Below are positions 1 through 8,959 of a stretch of 55,027 nt of DNA, one piece after another. The stretch is from Gryganskiella cystojenkinii (lineage: Eukaryota > Mortierellomycota > Mortierellomycetes > Mortierellales > Mortierellaceae): positions 1 to 55,027 of the forward strand of contig JAAAIG010000168.1 of NCBI GenBank assembly GCA_015852425.1, in the 5' to 3' direction. The notes beneath the pieces were generated by a model. That model had not been told where the DNA came from. It did not search any database and saw only the letters and a list, made by a program, of their open reading frames with translations. A program made the translations under genes and the position numbers. Position 1 is the stretch's first letter. The number at the start of each line of letters is the position of its first letter.

Positions 1-182
1 TGTCGGCCAAATCCTTCGATGAGTGTGACAAACTTGTCGGCCATGATACTTGCGATCGCTTGAGTCGTTCCGAATAGCATCTTGAATTTGTCCTTGAGAT
101 TTAATGGTGCCAATCCATGGTAGACGTCCACGACCGTCCAACGTCGTTCTGGTAAACCTTGCCCCAACTTGCTTGGAGACAT
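1..182 (-). CDS. Partial ORF of unknown function, runs off the left edge
   Basis: An ATG at 182 opens a minus-strand frame that stays open to base 1, giving about 60 codons. The peptide starts MSPSKLGQGLPERRWTVVDV and has ordinary, non-repetitive composition. An in-frame TGA lies two codons upstream of the ATG, so the ATG is the earliest possible start in this exon. I do not recognise the family. It lies beside transposon relics and an interrupted gene, so it may itself be part of a mobile or decayed element. The rest of the gene is outside the window. Confidence 0.3.
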   Translation of the reverse strand, partial: MSPSKLGQGLPERRWTVVDVYHGLAPLNLKDKFKMLFGTTQAIASIMADKFVTLIEGFGR

Positions 183-399
183 ATCTCAAACTACGCAAAT
201 CTTTCGCGATAAAAATCCGCGTGTAAAAAGGCCACCAAGCAGCAAAAAGATCAAGAAGGTCCAAAACGAAGCACCCCCAAAGATCTCTGTTGCAGCTGAG
301 AAAGGAAGAGTTGGTTTTCCTCTGCCTCTAAAATAATTCTGGTGCCTGCTCCTCTAGATGGAGACGAGTGTGTGTCTTTTATTTGCGTATGATTGGTAT
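183..399. other. Gap between two minus-strand ORFs
   Basis: I see no convincing gene here. A plus-strand frame is open from about 124 to 333 and ends in a basic stretch (KKIKKVQNEAPPK), but it lacks an ATG and has no recognisable domain. Confidence 0.3.
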
Positions 400-732
400 T
401 TAGTCTCGCGGCAATGGATCTGTTGCTGATCTGGTCAAAACGACTTTCGATTTACAGTCTTTGACGTTTGGTCTTCTGGCGCCGTTCGTTTCTGGGAAGA
501 TTAATGGCAAATTGTTGTTGTCGATGTTGATCGAAACTCGCTCAAGACCTTCATCAAGCTTTGGTTTTGGGTCAGGTCGAAGAACCTGGAGCTTGACAAC
601 CTCTGCTGGATAGGTTATGACCACGCTGATATAGACTCTTGTGGGACCACAGTCTAGTAGTCTCGGCGGTTGTTCTGGCTGTATTGATTCTGCTGAGTCC
701 CGTTTTCGACTTTTTAAAATAAAAGTTACCAT
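400..732 (-). CDS. Hypothetical ORF, 110 aa, possibly an exon of a larger gene
   Basis: The ATG is at 732 and the stop at 400-402. The middle part (YISVVITYPAEVVKLQVLRP, then VSINIDNNNLPLIF) looks like alternating beta strands of a folded protein, whereas most spurious frames here give low-complexity Arg/Ser-rich peptides. A possible donor (GTAAAT) lies in the last third, so the true protein may splice downstream. I do not recognise it with confidence. Accessory-protein or transposon-exon origin is possible given the neighbouring relics. Confidence 0.3.
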   Translation of the reverse strand: MVTFILKSRKRDSAESIQPEQPPRLLDCGPTRVYISVVITYPAEVVKLQVLRPDPKPKLDEGLERVSINIDNNNLPLIFPETNGARRPNVKDCKSKVVLTRSATDPLPRD

Positions 733-1005
733 TAACTGTGGCTTGTAAGTAAAGTACTTTATGTTTTTTAGTCATTGACAGCATTTATTTTGAGCGAGGA
801 AGGTATTAGGGTGGTGTTGGGCAGTGTTGACTCCCGTTGTAGCGACAAATGTTAGCGGCAAGAATGGTGGACATGAGCTTTAAGACAGACACGACGCAAT
901 GCGTCAACGTTGCGGTAACTTTATTTTGCATTTTTATGGTAACCTCAACAGAGCGCCTGATTTTATGACTCGATTGCAGAGTTATCTTCTCCTGCAGTCT
1001 GCCGA
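733..1005. other. Gap without recognisable gene
   Basis: No coding signal was found on either strand. A second minus frame overlaps 572-784, but its peptide is low-complexity and reads as a shadow. Confidence 0.4.
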
Positions 1006-1194
1006 CTAATTGCGGGGACCGAATCCGTCGCAGCAGATCTTGTTGTTCTCGCAGTATCCGGGGATAGGCTGATTACCGATGCCATGGCAGTTTCAAGAAG
1101 TTGTGCAAAAGCCGTTATCGCCGCAATAGTAGGGTTCAGCCATGACAGAGCCGGCCAAGAGAGCAATGGAAGCAAGGACGATCGAGAAACGCAT
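1006..1194 (-). pseudogene. Small secreted cysteine-rich peptide interrupted by an in-frame TGA
   Basis: The ATG at 1194 starts a clear signal peptide (MRFSIVLASIALLAGSVMA, about 19 residues, AxA-type cleavage). A short mature region containing YYCGDNGFC follows, then a TGA at 1093-1095 (codon 34). The same frame then continues for 28 codons with four more cysteines (including CENNKICC) to a TAG at 1006-1008. Six cysteines in about 43 mature residues, ending in a CC pair, is the pattern of a disulfide-stabilised secreted mini-protein. No GT-AG intron can remove the TGA. Options are recent pseudogenisation, stop-codon readthrough, or a base error in the assembly. The exact family is not identified. 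The 5' leader (1195-1275) is CT-rich, as in expressed fungal genes. Confidence 0.6.
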
Positions 1195-1525
1195 CTTGTT
1201 GTTGGGTGATGTGCGAGGGAAGGTGAAAGGGAAAGATAGAGAGGGATTGCTGATCTGATGTTGGAGGTGGAGCAACTCTCAAAACTCACAGCTATTTATA
1301 CGCAGTCCTGGACCCAAAAGGCGAGGACGAGTTACAGCAGTAATAATACGCAGCTTCGCCATCGCCTGAAGAGTTAACACACGGATAATTGTTGGCCTTG
1401 CTCTTCTGGCCTGTAACACGATTGACTGAATGCCCTGATGGCGTGCGAATTCGCCGTGAATGAGGCGTCCAATCATCCCTGATTTTCCATCAAAACCTTT
1501 GCGGCTACAGAAAAGGTCAGCCGCC
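1195..1525. other. Upstream region of the secreted-peptide gene
   Basis: It holds a short pyrimidine-rich leader (minus sense) directly before the ATG at 1194. I see no gene beyond that. Confidence 0.4.
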
Positions 1526-1960
1526 CAGAATTGAGGATGCAGCGTGCGAATTAAAAACCTGTAAACCTTGTATCTTTTTTCACGCTTTCAACGGCTGCTG
1601 TACTCAGTTTCTCATTGGAGTGTGAAAAAAATAATCGCTAGCCTCTTTCCCAGCAGGAACGGAACAATAGTGCAACAAAGGGATGGTTGATGTTGTGGCA
1701 CAACAATCCTTCCCTGTAAAACTGAGGACGCGGCGCAGAGAGAGCGCATGTAAACTTTTGTTTTCCCATAGCCGTCCCAAGCGCCGCTTTCAACGGCTGT
1801 CGTTTCCGGTTACTCGTTGGAGTGGGAAAAAATACCTTTTTCCCAGGAACGGAATAACCCATTAAAGGAAAAGAAAGGTTGCTGTTGTAGCACAACAGGT
1901 CTTCCCTGTAAAACTGAGGATGCGGCGCGAAAGGAGTTCACGCAAACCTTGTAGAGACCT
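1526..1960. repeat. Degenerate tandem repeat, period about 191 bp, roughly 2.2 copies
   Basis: The anchor GAGGAYGC recurs at 1533, 1724 and 1916, spacings of 191 and 192 bases. Copies two and three share CTTCCCTGTAAAACTGAGGA upstream of or at the anchor. Copies one and two share CTTTCAACGGCTG followed by a TCRTTGGAGTG block and an A-run. The units have diverged by substitutions and small indels, so this is an old duplication. The short ORFs inside look incidental. It could be a satellite-like array or a decayed non-autonomous element. Confidence 0.65.
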
Positions 1961-2221
1961 GGAAACAGTTTCGGATGTCCTTAGATCTCACGCCGTTGAA
2001 TTGAAAATACAATGGATTCCTTTTCGAGCATGTATGGTTGCACAAAAGTTCCTGTGCAAGTCCATTGGGATTGAACCGGAGAGAGTAACCAAAGAAATAT
2101 AAGGATATCTTAAACTGATTCCATGTCTCTACTTCCACTTGCCACAGATGTGCAGTTTGCTACGAGTGTTGACCTTTTATTGATAATACTTTGAGATCTG
2201 TTATAATATGTATGCTCTCAT

Positions 2222-2564
2222 TGTAGATATGTCTACGATATACTCTGGTTGCCTCCATACGACCCAGATATTAATCCAATTTACAAAGAACGGGATATAG
2301 TCAAGGATATGTTTCCCTTGAAAACAATGGATCACCACCTTTTACTCAAGTTAAGACTCCTCCTGGAAGGGTTCCAGAGGATAACTGGCGACCTCTTGTT
2401 CGTGGAGCGCAAAAACACGAACAAGAGTATATAATACAGTACCATATCACCCAAGAGGATGTAGTCGAGCACGATGTCGATGTCGATGAAAGTGAAGTGG
2501 ATGAAGCCACGGACGCTAGGACAATGAGGACAAATAAGCTCAAAAATTTACGCAAAAAATTTTA
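2222..2564 (+). pseudogene. Tc1/mariner-type (DDE) transposase relic
   Basis: One plus frame reads WLPPYDPDINPIYKERDIVK (about 2244-2303). This matches the conserved C-terminal LPPYSPDLNPIE..W...K block of Tc1/mariner transposases, which carries the last catalytic acidic residue region. The frame ends at 2434. An overlapping +2 frame continues an acidic and basic tail to a TAG at 2562-2564, which suggests at least one frameshift. Nothing upstream encodes the N-terminal DNA-binding domain or the other two catalytic acids, so this is a fragment. Terminal inverted repeats were not identified. Confidence 0.55.
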
Positions 2565-3065
2565 GTGGCGAAACGCGTTAGTCAAACCACTCGTGGTCGT
2601 CCTTTTTTTTTTTTTCTTGATGTCTCGGGTGTTCCACTGTCGGGTGCAGGACTGTATGCTTCGTCAATAAAGAAGATGAGAAGGACCCCGAATGGTTTGT
2701 TTGCCTAAAGAAGGAGAGACAACCCTCTCTTTTTTTCTGTCTCTGAAAAGGAAAATAGGATTTTGCGCAAAGAAAGGACAAGACAGTTCTGTTCCACGCT
2801 AGACGACAATTTTTTTTCCCTTGACGTTTTGAGACTCTTACACCTCGACAGAAAGATCGCCACCAATCCCCTAGTACATAATCAACCTCTCTTTGTCCTC
2901 GACATACATTTCTTTTTTTTTTCCCCGTTTCTTCTTTCCTGTCGCCTTTCGTCACCTAGTCTCCTCACCCATTTTCTTCACCTGCCCGTCAATTTCTTGT
3001 CTCTCCCGACCTGCCACTAATCACCACTCTTCCCTCCACCCTCACTCTTTAAATCTTTACCAACA
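2565..3065. other. Promoter and leader region of the aquaporin gene
   Basis: The last 150 bases are strongly pyrimidine-rich on the plus strand (runs such as TTTCTTTTTTTTTTCCCC), typical of a fungal transcription-start zone. Long antisense frames here are by-products of that composition. Confidence 0.45.
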
Positions 3066-4293
3066 ATGTCCAGTGCCAAAGGCTGGGGTATCCAGAGTCT
3101 CGCTGAGTTCATCGGTACCGCAATGTTCATGTACCTCGGTGTCGGAGGTGCCGACTCTGTCCAACGCGGAGTCGCTGAGGGAGCGTAAGTAGATTATCCA
3201 ATAAAAACTGTCATGGACAAACAAAACCCCCGTTAAAACACGGAAAGAAGATCGCTTAACCAATACTTTTTTTGGGCCCCATTCCTCTTCGTTTGCGTCC
3301 CATATTCACAGTAGCAGCTTGGGTCAAGCTTTCGCTTTCGGTATCGGTCTCTTGGTTACCGCCTGGGCCTTTTTCCGTATCTCCGGTGCCCACTTCAACC
3401 CTGCTATCACTCTGTCCTCGTTGATCACCGGACACATCTCCGTCCCCAAGGCCGTCCTCTACTTTGTCTCTCAGCTCTTGGGAGCCATGCTCGGTGTCGC
3501 ATTGGTCCGTGGTACCACCCCTTCAACCGAGAGTATCGGCCAGGTTAACGCTCTCGTACGTACTTTCTCTATATGACTCTTTAATCTTGTGCCATAGGAA
3601 ACTCCTTTTTGACCACATGCCTAACATATTATCTCTTTTACTTCACCAGAACAACGATGAGAGTATCGCACGCGGTTTCTTCCTCGAATTCTTCTTGACC
3701 ACGATCCTCTGCTTTGTCTACCATATGGTCGTCCATGAGAAGAACCGTTCGACCTTCATGTCCGCTCTTCCCTATGGTCTTGCCATCTTCTCCTGCCACT
3801 TGTTCGCTACCCGTTACACCAATGCCGCCATCAACCCCGCTCGTGCCTTTGCCACCTCGGTTGCTGCTCGCAGCTTCTCTCCCGACCACTGGATCTTCTG
3901 GTTCGGGTAAGTTCGCATACATGTTGCCCCGTTGTCCTATGTTTCTCTCTAAAAATTGAGACCTGTTTTTTTTTGTTTCTGATTGCCGTGTGTCTCCGTT
4001 GAAATTTCTTCTCGCCCTTTCATTACTCTAGACCACTCTGTGGTGCTATCTTGGCTGCTGCCTTGCACATCCTCTTCCGTTTCCTGGACTACGATCAGCA
4101 CAGCGCCGGTATTGATGCCGAGAACGAGGCTCAGTACCAGCGTGCCCAAGCTGCCGTCAACGGTCCCAACATGACCTACGCCAACAACACCGGTAACTAC
4201 AACGGTTCGTACAACAACAACACGACTTACGTTAACCGCGGTCCCAACGGCGCCACCACCACCACAACCACAACCAGCAATCTTGCCCACTAA
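3066..4293 (+). CDS. Aquaporin (MIP family water channel)
   Basis: Four exons (3066-3184, 3312-3555, 3650-3906, 4032-4293) give 293 aa. The fold is the usual six-helix MIP arrangement with two NPA boxes: HFNPAITLS (about residue 68) and AINPARAF (about residue 183). The second box is followed by RA, whereas aquaglyceroporins have RD, which favours an orthodox water channel. A His in SCHLFA fits the narrow selectivity filter. Both termini should be cytosolic. The C-terminal tail is unusual: a low-complexity Asn/Tyr/Thr segment (NGSYNNNTTYVN, then eight threonines). The acceptor of exon 2 is ambiguous among three nearby AGs (3311, 3314, 3317), which would change one or two residues. The start ATG sits in CAACAATG after a pyrimidine-rich leader. 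Confidence 0.93.
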
Positions 4294-4839
4294 AAAAAAG
4301 TATCAGTCGAGGCAAGAAATAAAGAGAGAGCAAAAGCATGTGCGCACGCTGAGACCTGTACATAGAGTGGCGCGTTACTTTCCATTCTCTTCTTCCTTCA
4401 TCTCTTTGGCATACTAGTAGCATCTTTAGTAACAAAAAAAAACAAAAACAAAAAAGCGTATATAAATTCATACATAATCGTAATAAAAAACCGTGCTGGC
4501 TCGAACAACAACCACGAAGAAGAACAACCCCTCTTTTTGGGGGATTTTCGTCTTCTTCCTCGAGATCTCTACTCCTTTTTTTTGTGATGGTTCATCTTTC
4601 CTTGCTTACCAGTGCATGGCCAAAAAGAATATGCTTGCTTGCATGAGGAGTAATCACCAACCGTCGACCCCCTTGAGATCTTTGGTGAGGAAAAGTTCAC
4701 TGCTTTTGCAAAGGTCGTGCAGATGAGATCCTCCGTCTTCAAATGCTGCCTCTAGTGTTCCCCATATTCTCATGCGCTATGAGGTCACTAACCGTCAGAC
4801 TCCAAAACGCGAGGAACAATCACTTGTTATTTCTTGTGC

Positions 4840-4871
<32 letters not shown>

Positions 4872-5830
4872 CATGTCCATGCTTCGGCCTGACGGTGGAC
4901 TATGCCAGCACCACCGCATAAGATGCAATGCACACCCACACAAAAAAACACTAAATTGTAAGAAAGCTGACGATTCCGATGGGTGCCAATATCGACTAGG
5001 AAGTATATTCAGAGAGAACGAGAGTTGGTTCTTTTAAGCACGCGACAAATTAAAAAAAAAACGAACGAAAGAACGAAACATTGTCACTTTTCGACTCCTG
5101 ATTTCTCCTCATTCTTTTTGATGCCGAAAAAAAACGGCTTGAGATTTGAAGGAGGTGAATATTTTCGGGGTCATATTGGAAATCCCCGTCCCTTTCAAAT
5201 CCCTCGTGGGTATTGCAAGTTACTGAAAGCCCGCAAGGAGAGGAAACAGAGCGGGAAAAAGATGATTCTAATAGCCCCAAAAAATGCGTACAAGAAGATA
5301 GGCTGGGAGAGAAAGAGCGAAAGAGTGTAAAGGAGGGAGGAGGGAGAGAGAGAGAGAGAGTAAGAGATGGGGGGCCAATACTACGGAGTCAGGGACGATC
5401 ATGGCTACCAAATACAAAGACCTTTTTCAGACGTTGTCTGCAATCGTCTTAACAAAAAAAGACGGGTCAGAACAAGGCATAAATAGTGAGAGGAGCGGCT
5501 TCAAATAAAGAGTGGCAAAAAAGAAAGAACTCGCGCTCGCAACTGCACATCCATCTCTTTTCCCTCTCACACAAACTGTCTTACGCTCGCTGTTTGTGCA
5601 TCTGTATCTCTTCCACCCCCACCTCTTTCTCTTTCTTTTTGTCCTCCATCTCTCCATCTACTATTTCATAAACCTTGAACCTGCCACTCTCCCCTTCTCT
5701 TCTGTTGGCTTTGCCCGTCCCCACAAAGCAGTTGTACAAACACCACTACACCAGTTTCACTCAGTACGCACACGCCTTTTATTTTTCTCTTTCTCGCCAC
5801 AACCTATTTTTTTTATTTTTTATTTTTATA
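4294..5830. other. 1.5-kb intergenic region with simple repeats
   Basis: It lies between the aquaporin and the LPMO-like gene. It holds a (GTT)10 tract, a short GA-rich stretch near 5341-5360, and a long CT-rich leader from about 5570 to 5830. Reading frames here are low-complexity or Arg/Lys-rich and unsupported. Confidence 0.5.
4841..4870. repeat. (GTT)10 microsatellite
   Basis: Ten perfect GTT units. In the plus frames this yields poly-Cys, poly-Val or poly-Leu, none belonging to a credible gene. Confidence 0.95.
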
Positions 5831-6967
5831 ATGCACACAGCATGGTTGTCGTGCTTGGCCTTTGTGGCCTTGACACTTGTTGTTCAAATGACTGAAGCCC
5901 ACATGGCAATGTACTATCCACCACCTCGGGGAGGCTATGGCACTGATCAATTCAACTGGAAGATTCATACTTTTATCGGTTACCAAGGATTCCAGTTCCC
6001 TTGTGGCGGATACAAGTACACCAGGAAAACAAAAATCACTGGTAAAATGTCGTTGTTTTCTTTACTCGGTATCGACGAAAACGCTTCTCTTCCTCTCGAA
6101 GGACTATGATCCCCTCAATGCACTCAGCTCAGTCTCTTTCCTCCCCACCCCTACCTGCCATTTCTTTGACGTTTATATAGCAATGGAGGCCGGGCAAGTC
6201 ATTCCAGTTCGTTTCTGGACCTCGGAAATGACAGACGACAACGCCCTTAAATCCTTACCAAAGAAGAACTACAATGAAGCTCGTCATGGTGGCGGACTAT
6301 GTGAATTCTCCTTGAGTTATGATGACGGCAAGACCTTTCATGTCATCGCCACGTACACAAAGACATGCCCCGATGTCATGTACAACTGGCCCGTCAGGAT
6401 CCCAGACAATGTACCATCCTGCAAAACTCCAGGTAAAAAAAAGAAGAAAGGGAGAACACGGACAAAGCAAATGTTTTGAGCCGCGATTATTTTTTCTTGC
6501 GTATCCAAGAGGAACCAACATTAGTTTATCTCCCTGATTTCGTGAACAAATTGCATATATTTTCTTCTCTAAATAGGCAAGTGCTTGTTCTCCTGGAGCT
6601 GGACCTCGAACCTGGTGCCACAGTTTTATCACAAGTAAGTGTTCGTCTCTGATACTGCATTCGTGGTTCTTCTTCTCCCTCGTTCTCCTTTTATAATCTT
6701 TAATCAATTATCTGACTTCATTTCTAACATTTTTCTTTATTTATTTTGCACTTGCTCATATGATGGTACCTTTTCCTACCGTTTAGCTGTGCGGACGTCA
6801 CAATTGACGGAGTCGAGGGCGGCAAGCTCCCGAGCAAACTGATTCAAGAATACGATTTCAACGGACACAAGAAAGGTGTGACCTTCGATGGAGATGGTCA
6901 CTCTCATAGCAAGGGACCAGGCCCGATCAAGAGCGAGCGCGATGCCGCTTATAGAAAATGGACTTAA
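5831..6967 (+). CDS. Secreted LPMO-like copper protein (AA11-like type)
   Basis: Four exons (5831-6041, 6181-6432, 6577-6634, 6787-6967) give 233 aa. A signal peptide of about 23 residues ends ...MTEA, so the mature protein would begin HMAMYYPPPRGG. An N-terminal His after cleavage is the hallmark of the histidine brace of lytic polysaccharide monooxygenases. A second candidate copper His lies in EARHGGGLCEFSLSYD, followed by paired cysteines and CLFSWSWTS plus CADVTI, an arrangement seen in fungal chitin-active families such as AA11. Predicted role: oxidative cleavage or binding of chitin or another wall polysaccharide outside the cell. The family number is inferred, and a copper-binding non-enzymatic LPMO-like protein is possible. 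The tail is His/Asp/Gly-rich (GDGHSHSKG). An A-run follows the stop. Confidence 0.8.
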
Positions 6968-7366
6968 AACTACAGCAACAAAAAAAAAAAAAAAAATTCA
7001 TCAAGGTCCTTTCTAACCCACTCATTTTCATTGCATCTAATTCATCAGCATAAAGCATCATGCCCACGTCTTCACAATAAAAACGTGTCGCCCCCCGCCG
7101 TTATAACTTTCCTTTCCTTTGTAGGCGGAAGAGAACAATTAACCCCCTGTCAGCTTTTCGGGAAAAAATAATCCCCCCGATCGACAGGGACCAAAAAAAA
7201 AAAAGTAAAAACGGTTGTTGTGAGCCGATCGAATTGGCGCGTGATTTTTGTGCAGATTCCCTTGAGCGTGCTAAAAAGAAGACGGCCCGAGATTGCGTTT
7301 TCTCATTCATCAAATTCTCACACATACACATTCTTTGTCACCTTTCGGATTCAGGAACAAGACATC
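6968..7366. other. Intergenic region
   Basis: It holds the 3' end of the LPMO-like gene and the promoter of the isomerase gene. No gene was seen. Confidence 0.45.
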
Positions 7367-8650
7367 ATGATGCAGCATACTAGACTCACTCAACTTCTCG
7401 CCCAGACAAGACCCGCTGTCAGACCTCAGTGGATTCAAAAGTCTTGGATGAGTCCTGTCACTGCACCAGTTGTCATTCGTGCCTACTCCTCGGCTCCCGC
7501 GTCGACTCCATCCGTCACATTCACCAAGGATGAGAACTCACCCGAGGTCGCCATCATGACTTTGCACCAGAGTGCTTTCAGCCACAAGACCGCCAAGCTA
7601 TTGATCCAGGTTTGCATGAACAGGAAACGACAGTCTGCCTTCGTACTTCTCCTTCTCTTCCTGTCTTCCTGACCCGAGTCTGATTTTTGACGATCCCGGT
7701 TTTCTTTTATATATAGGAATGGAAAACCATGGAGCAGGATCAGTCTATTCGCGCCGTGATGTTGAAGAGTGACCTCAAGTCCATCTTTTGTGCTGGTATT
7801 GACTTTCAAGAGTTCCTCAAGGGTCCCGAAAGGTAAAAAAAAGCTGGACTGATCAACTCCCATCCTCTTCTTTTTTTCAGTACATACTCTCGTCGGACTT
7901 TTTTTTTTTGCTTGTTGTCACTCTTGTCAGCCTTTCTTTTCGCTCGCGGCTGCAAATAGAAAGCTGGGGATATTTACTCCTACCAGCCTTTCCATTGACA
8001 GACATGACTTGTGATGTTCAAAACGGCGAAAGTGAAAAAAACCCCCCCCTTTTGACACAACCTCTCGCGTCCTCTTATTTAGCTTTGCGGACTATTGGAG
8101 ATCGATTCGAAAAGTCTTCGAGATTATCTACAGCTCCCGACTCAACACCGCCGCGTCGATGCACGGTCACAGTCTCGGACTTGGCTGTGTCCTTGGTATG
8201 GCCTGTCAAGATCGATTCATGGTTGGCAACACTGCAAAGCCTGCGACCATTGGATTGAACGAGGTTGCAGTCGGTGTTCCTGTCCCTCACTGGTTGGTCA
8301 GCTTGTTTGCAGAGATTACGTCCCGTCGTCATGCTGAACGATTCCTGCCCATGGGAAGGATCTTGTCTGTTCAAGAGGCAAACTCCATCGGACTCGTGGA
8401 CAAGACTGATTTCCAGAGCCAAGAGGAAATGGATGCGTTTGTGGTCAAGTACTTGGTCGGCAGGAGCCAGTCCCCTCGAGTGGCCCAGACCGAGACCATG
8501 GCTGTGATCCGTCGAGACTTTTTGGAAAAGTTTAGAGCTTCTGAAGAGGAGGATGTGGCCACGATCACAAAGTATGTTCAGGAGGAAGAGGCACAGGCGA
8601 TCTTGAAGGCGCAGGTTGCAAGACTTGCCAGCAAGTCCAAGGCAAAGTAA
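7367..8650 (+). CDS. Enoyl-CoA delta isomerase, mitochondrial (ECI1-like)
   Basis: Three exons (7367-7609, 7717-7832, 8083-8650) give 308 aa of the crotonase fold. The N-terminus (about 40 residues) is rich in Arg/Gln/Ser with few acids, as in a mitochondrial presequence, and there is no C-terminal SKL-type peroxisomal signal. FCAGIDFQEF is the first oxyanion segment and MHGHSLGLGCVLGMACQDRF the second. IGLNEVAVGVPVPHW carries the Glu that acts as the catalytic base in ECI1. Role: moving cis-3/trans-3 double bonds to trans-2 during beta-oxidation of unsaturated fatty acids. It is closer to mammalian ECI1 than to the peroxisomal yeast enzyme, judging by motif wording. The second intron (250 nt) is long for this region and I saw no exon inside it. 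Confidence 0.88.
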
Positions 8651-8959
8651 AAATAAAAGAGTTGATCACAACTGATCTGATATGAGCGGATCGTCAAAAA
8701 AAGTTTTTTTATGATCCAGAGGCATGCACTTGACATCACTTCGGCAGTCACACTGTGCTCTGTGTAAACGCCTTAATTTTTTCTTCATTCTTTGACACAG
8801 CTCGATCCCCCACTTGTTTCTCCTCACCTTCTCTTCCTCTTCTTCTTAACTCACTCATCCACTTACCTCATATTCTCCTCTTACTCATACTTCCTTGATC
8901 TCTGGCCTTCATTCCCTCTCTCCTATTCCGATACGCATACACATACCCTACCCAAAAAT
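8651..8959. other. Intergenic region, permease promoter
   Basis: It ends in a long CTC/TTC-rich leader directly before the permease ATG. Nothing else was recognised. Confidence 0.45.

Noticed and set aside
400..732. This ORF as the N-terminus of a second Fanzor
   Set aside because: No RuvC or zinc-ribbon residues are visible in it or beside it, so the link is only proximity and beta-rich composition; kept as an unassigned ORF.
1093..1095. TGA as a selenocysteine codon
   Set aside because: Fungi are generally regarded as lacking the selenocysteine machinery, apart from a few reported early-diverging lineages, and I saw no obvious SECIS-like structure downstream; readthrough, mutation or error are simpler.
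1683..1865. 60-codon plus-strand ORF inside the 191-bp repeat
   Set aside because: The frame is not preserved between repeat copies and the peptide is Arg/Ser-rich without a domain.
2578..2955. 125-codon minus frame rich in Lys/Arg/Gly
   Set aside because: Antisense of the pyrimidine-rich aquaporin leader; low complexity, no domain.
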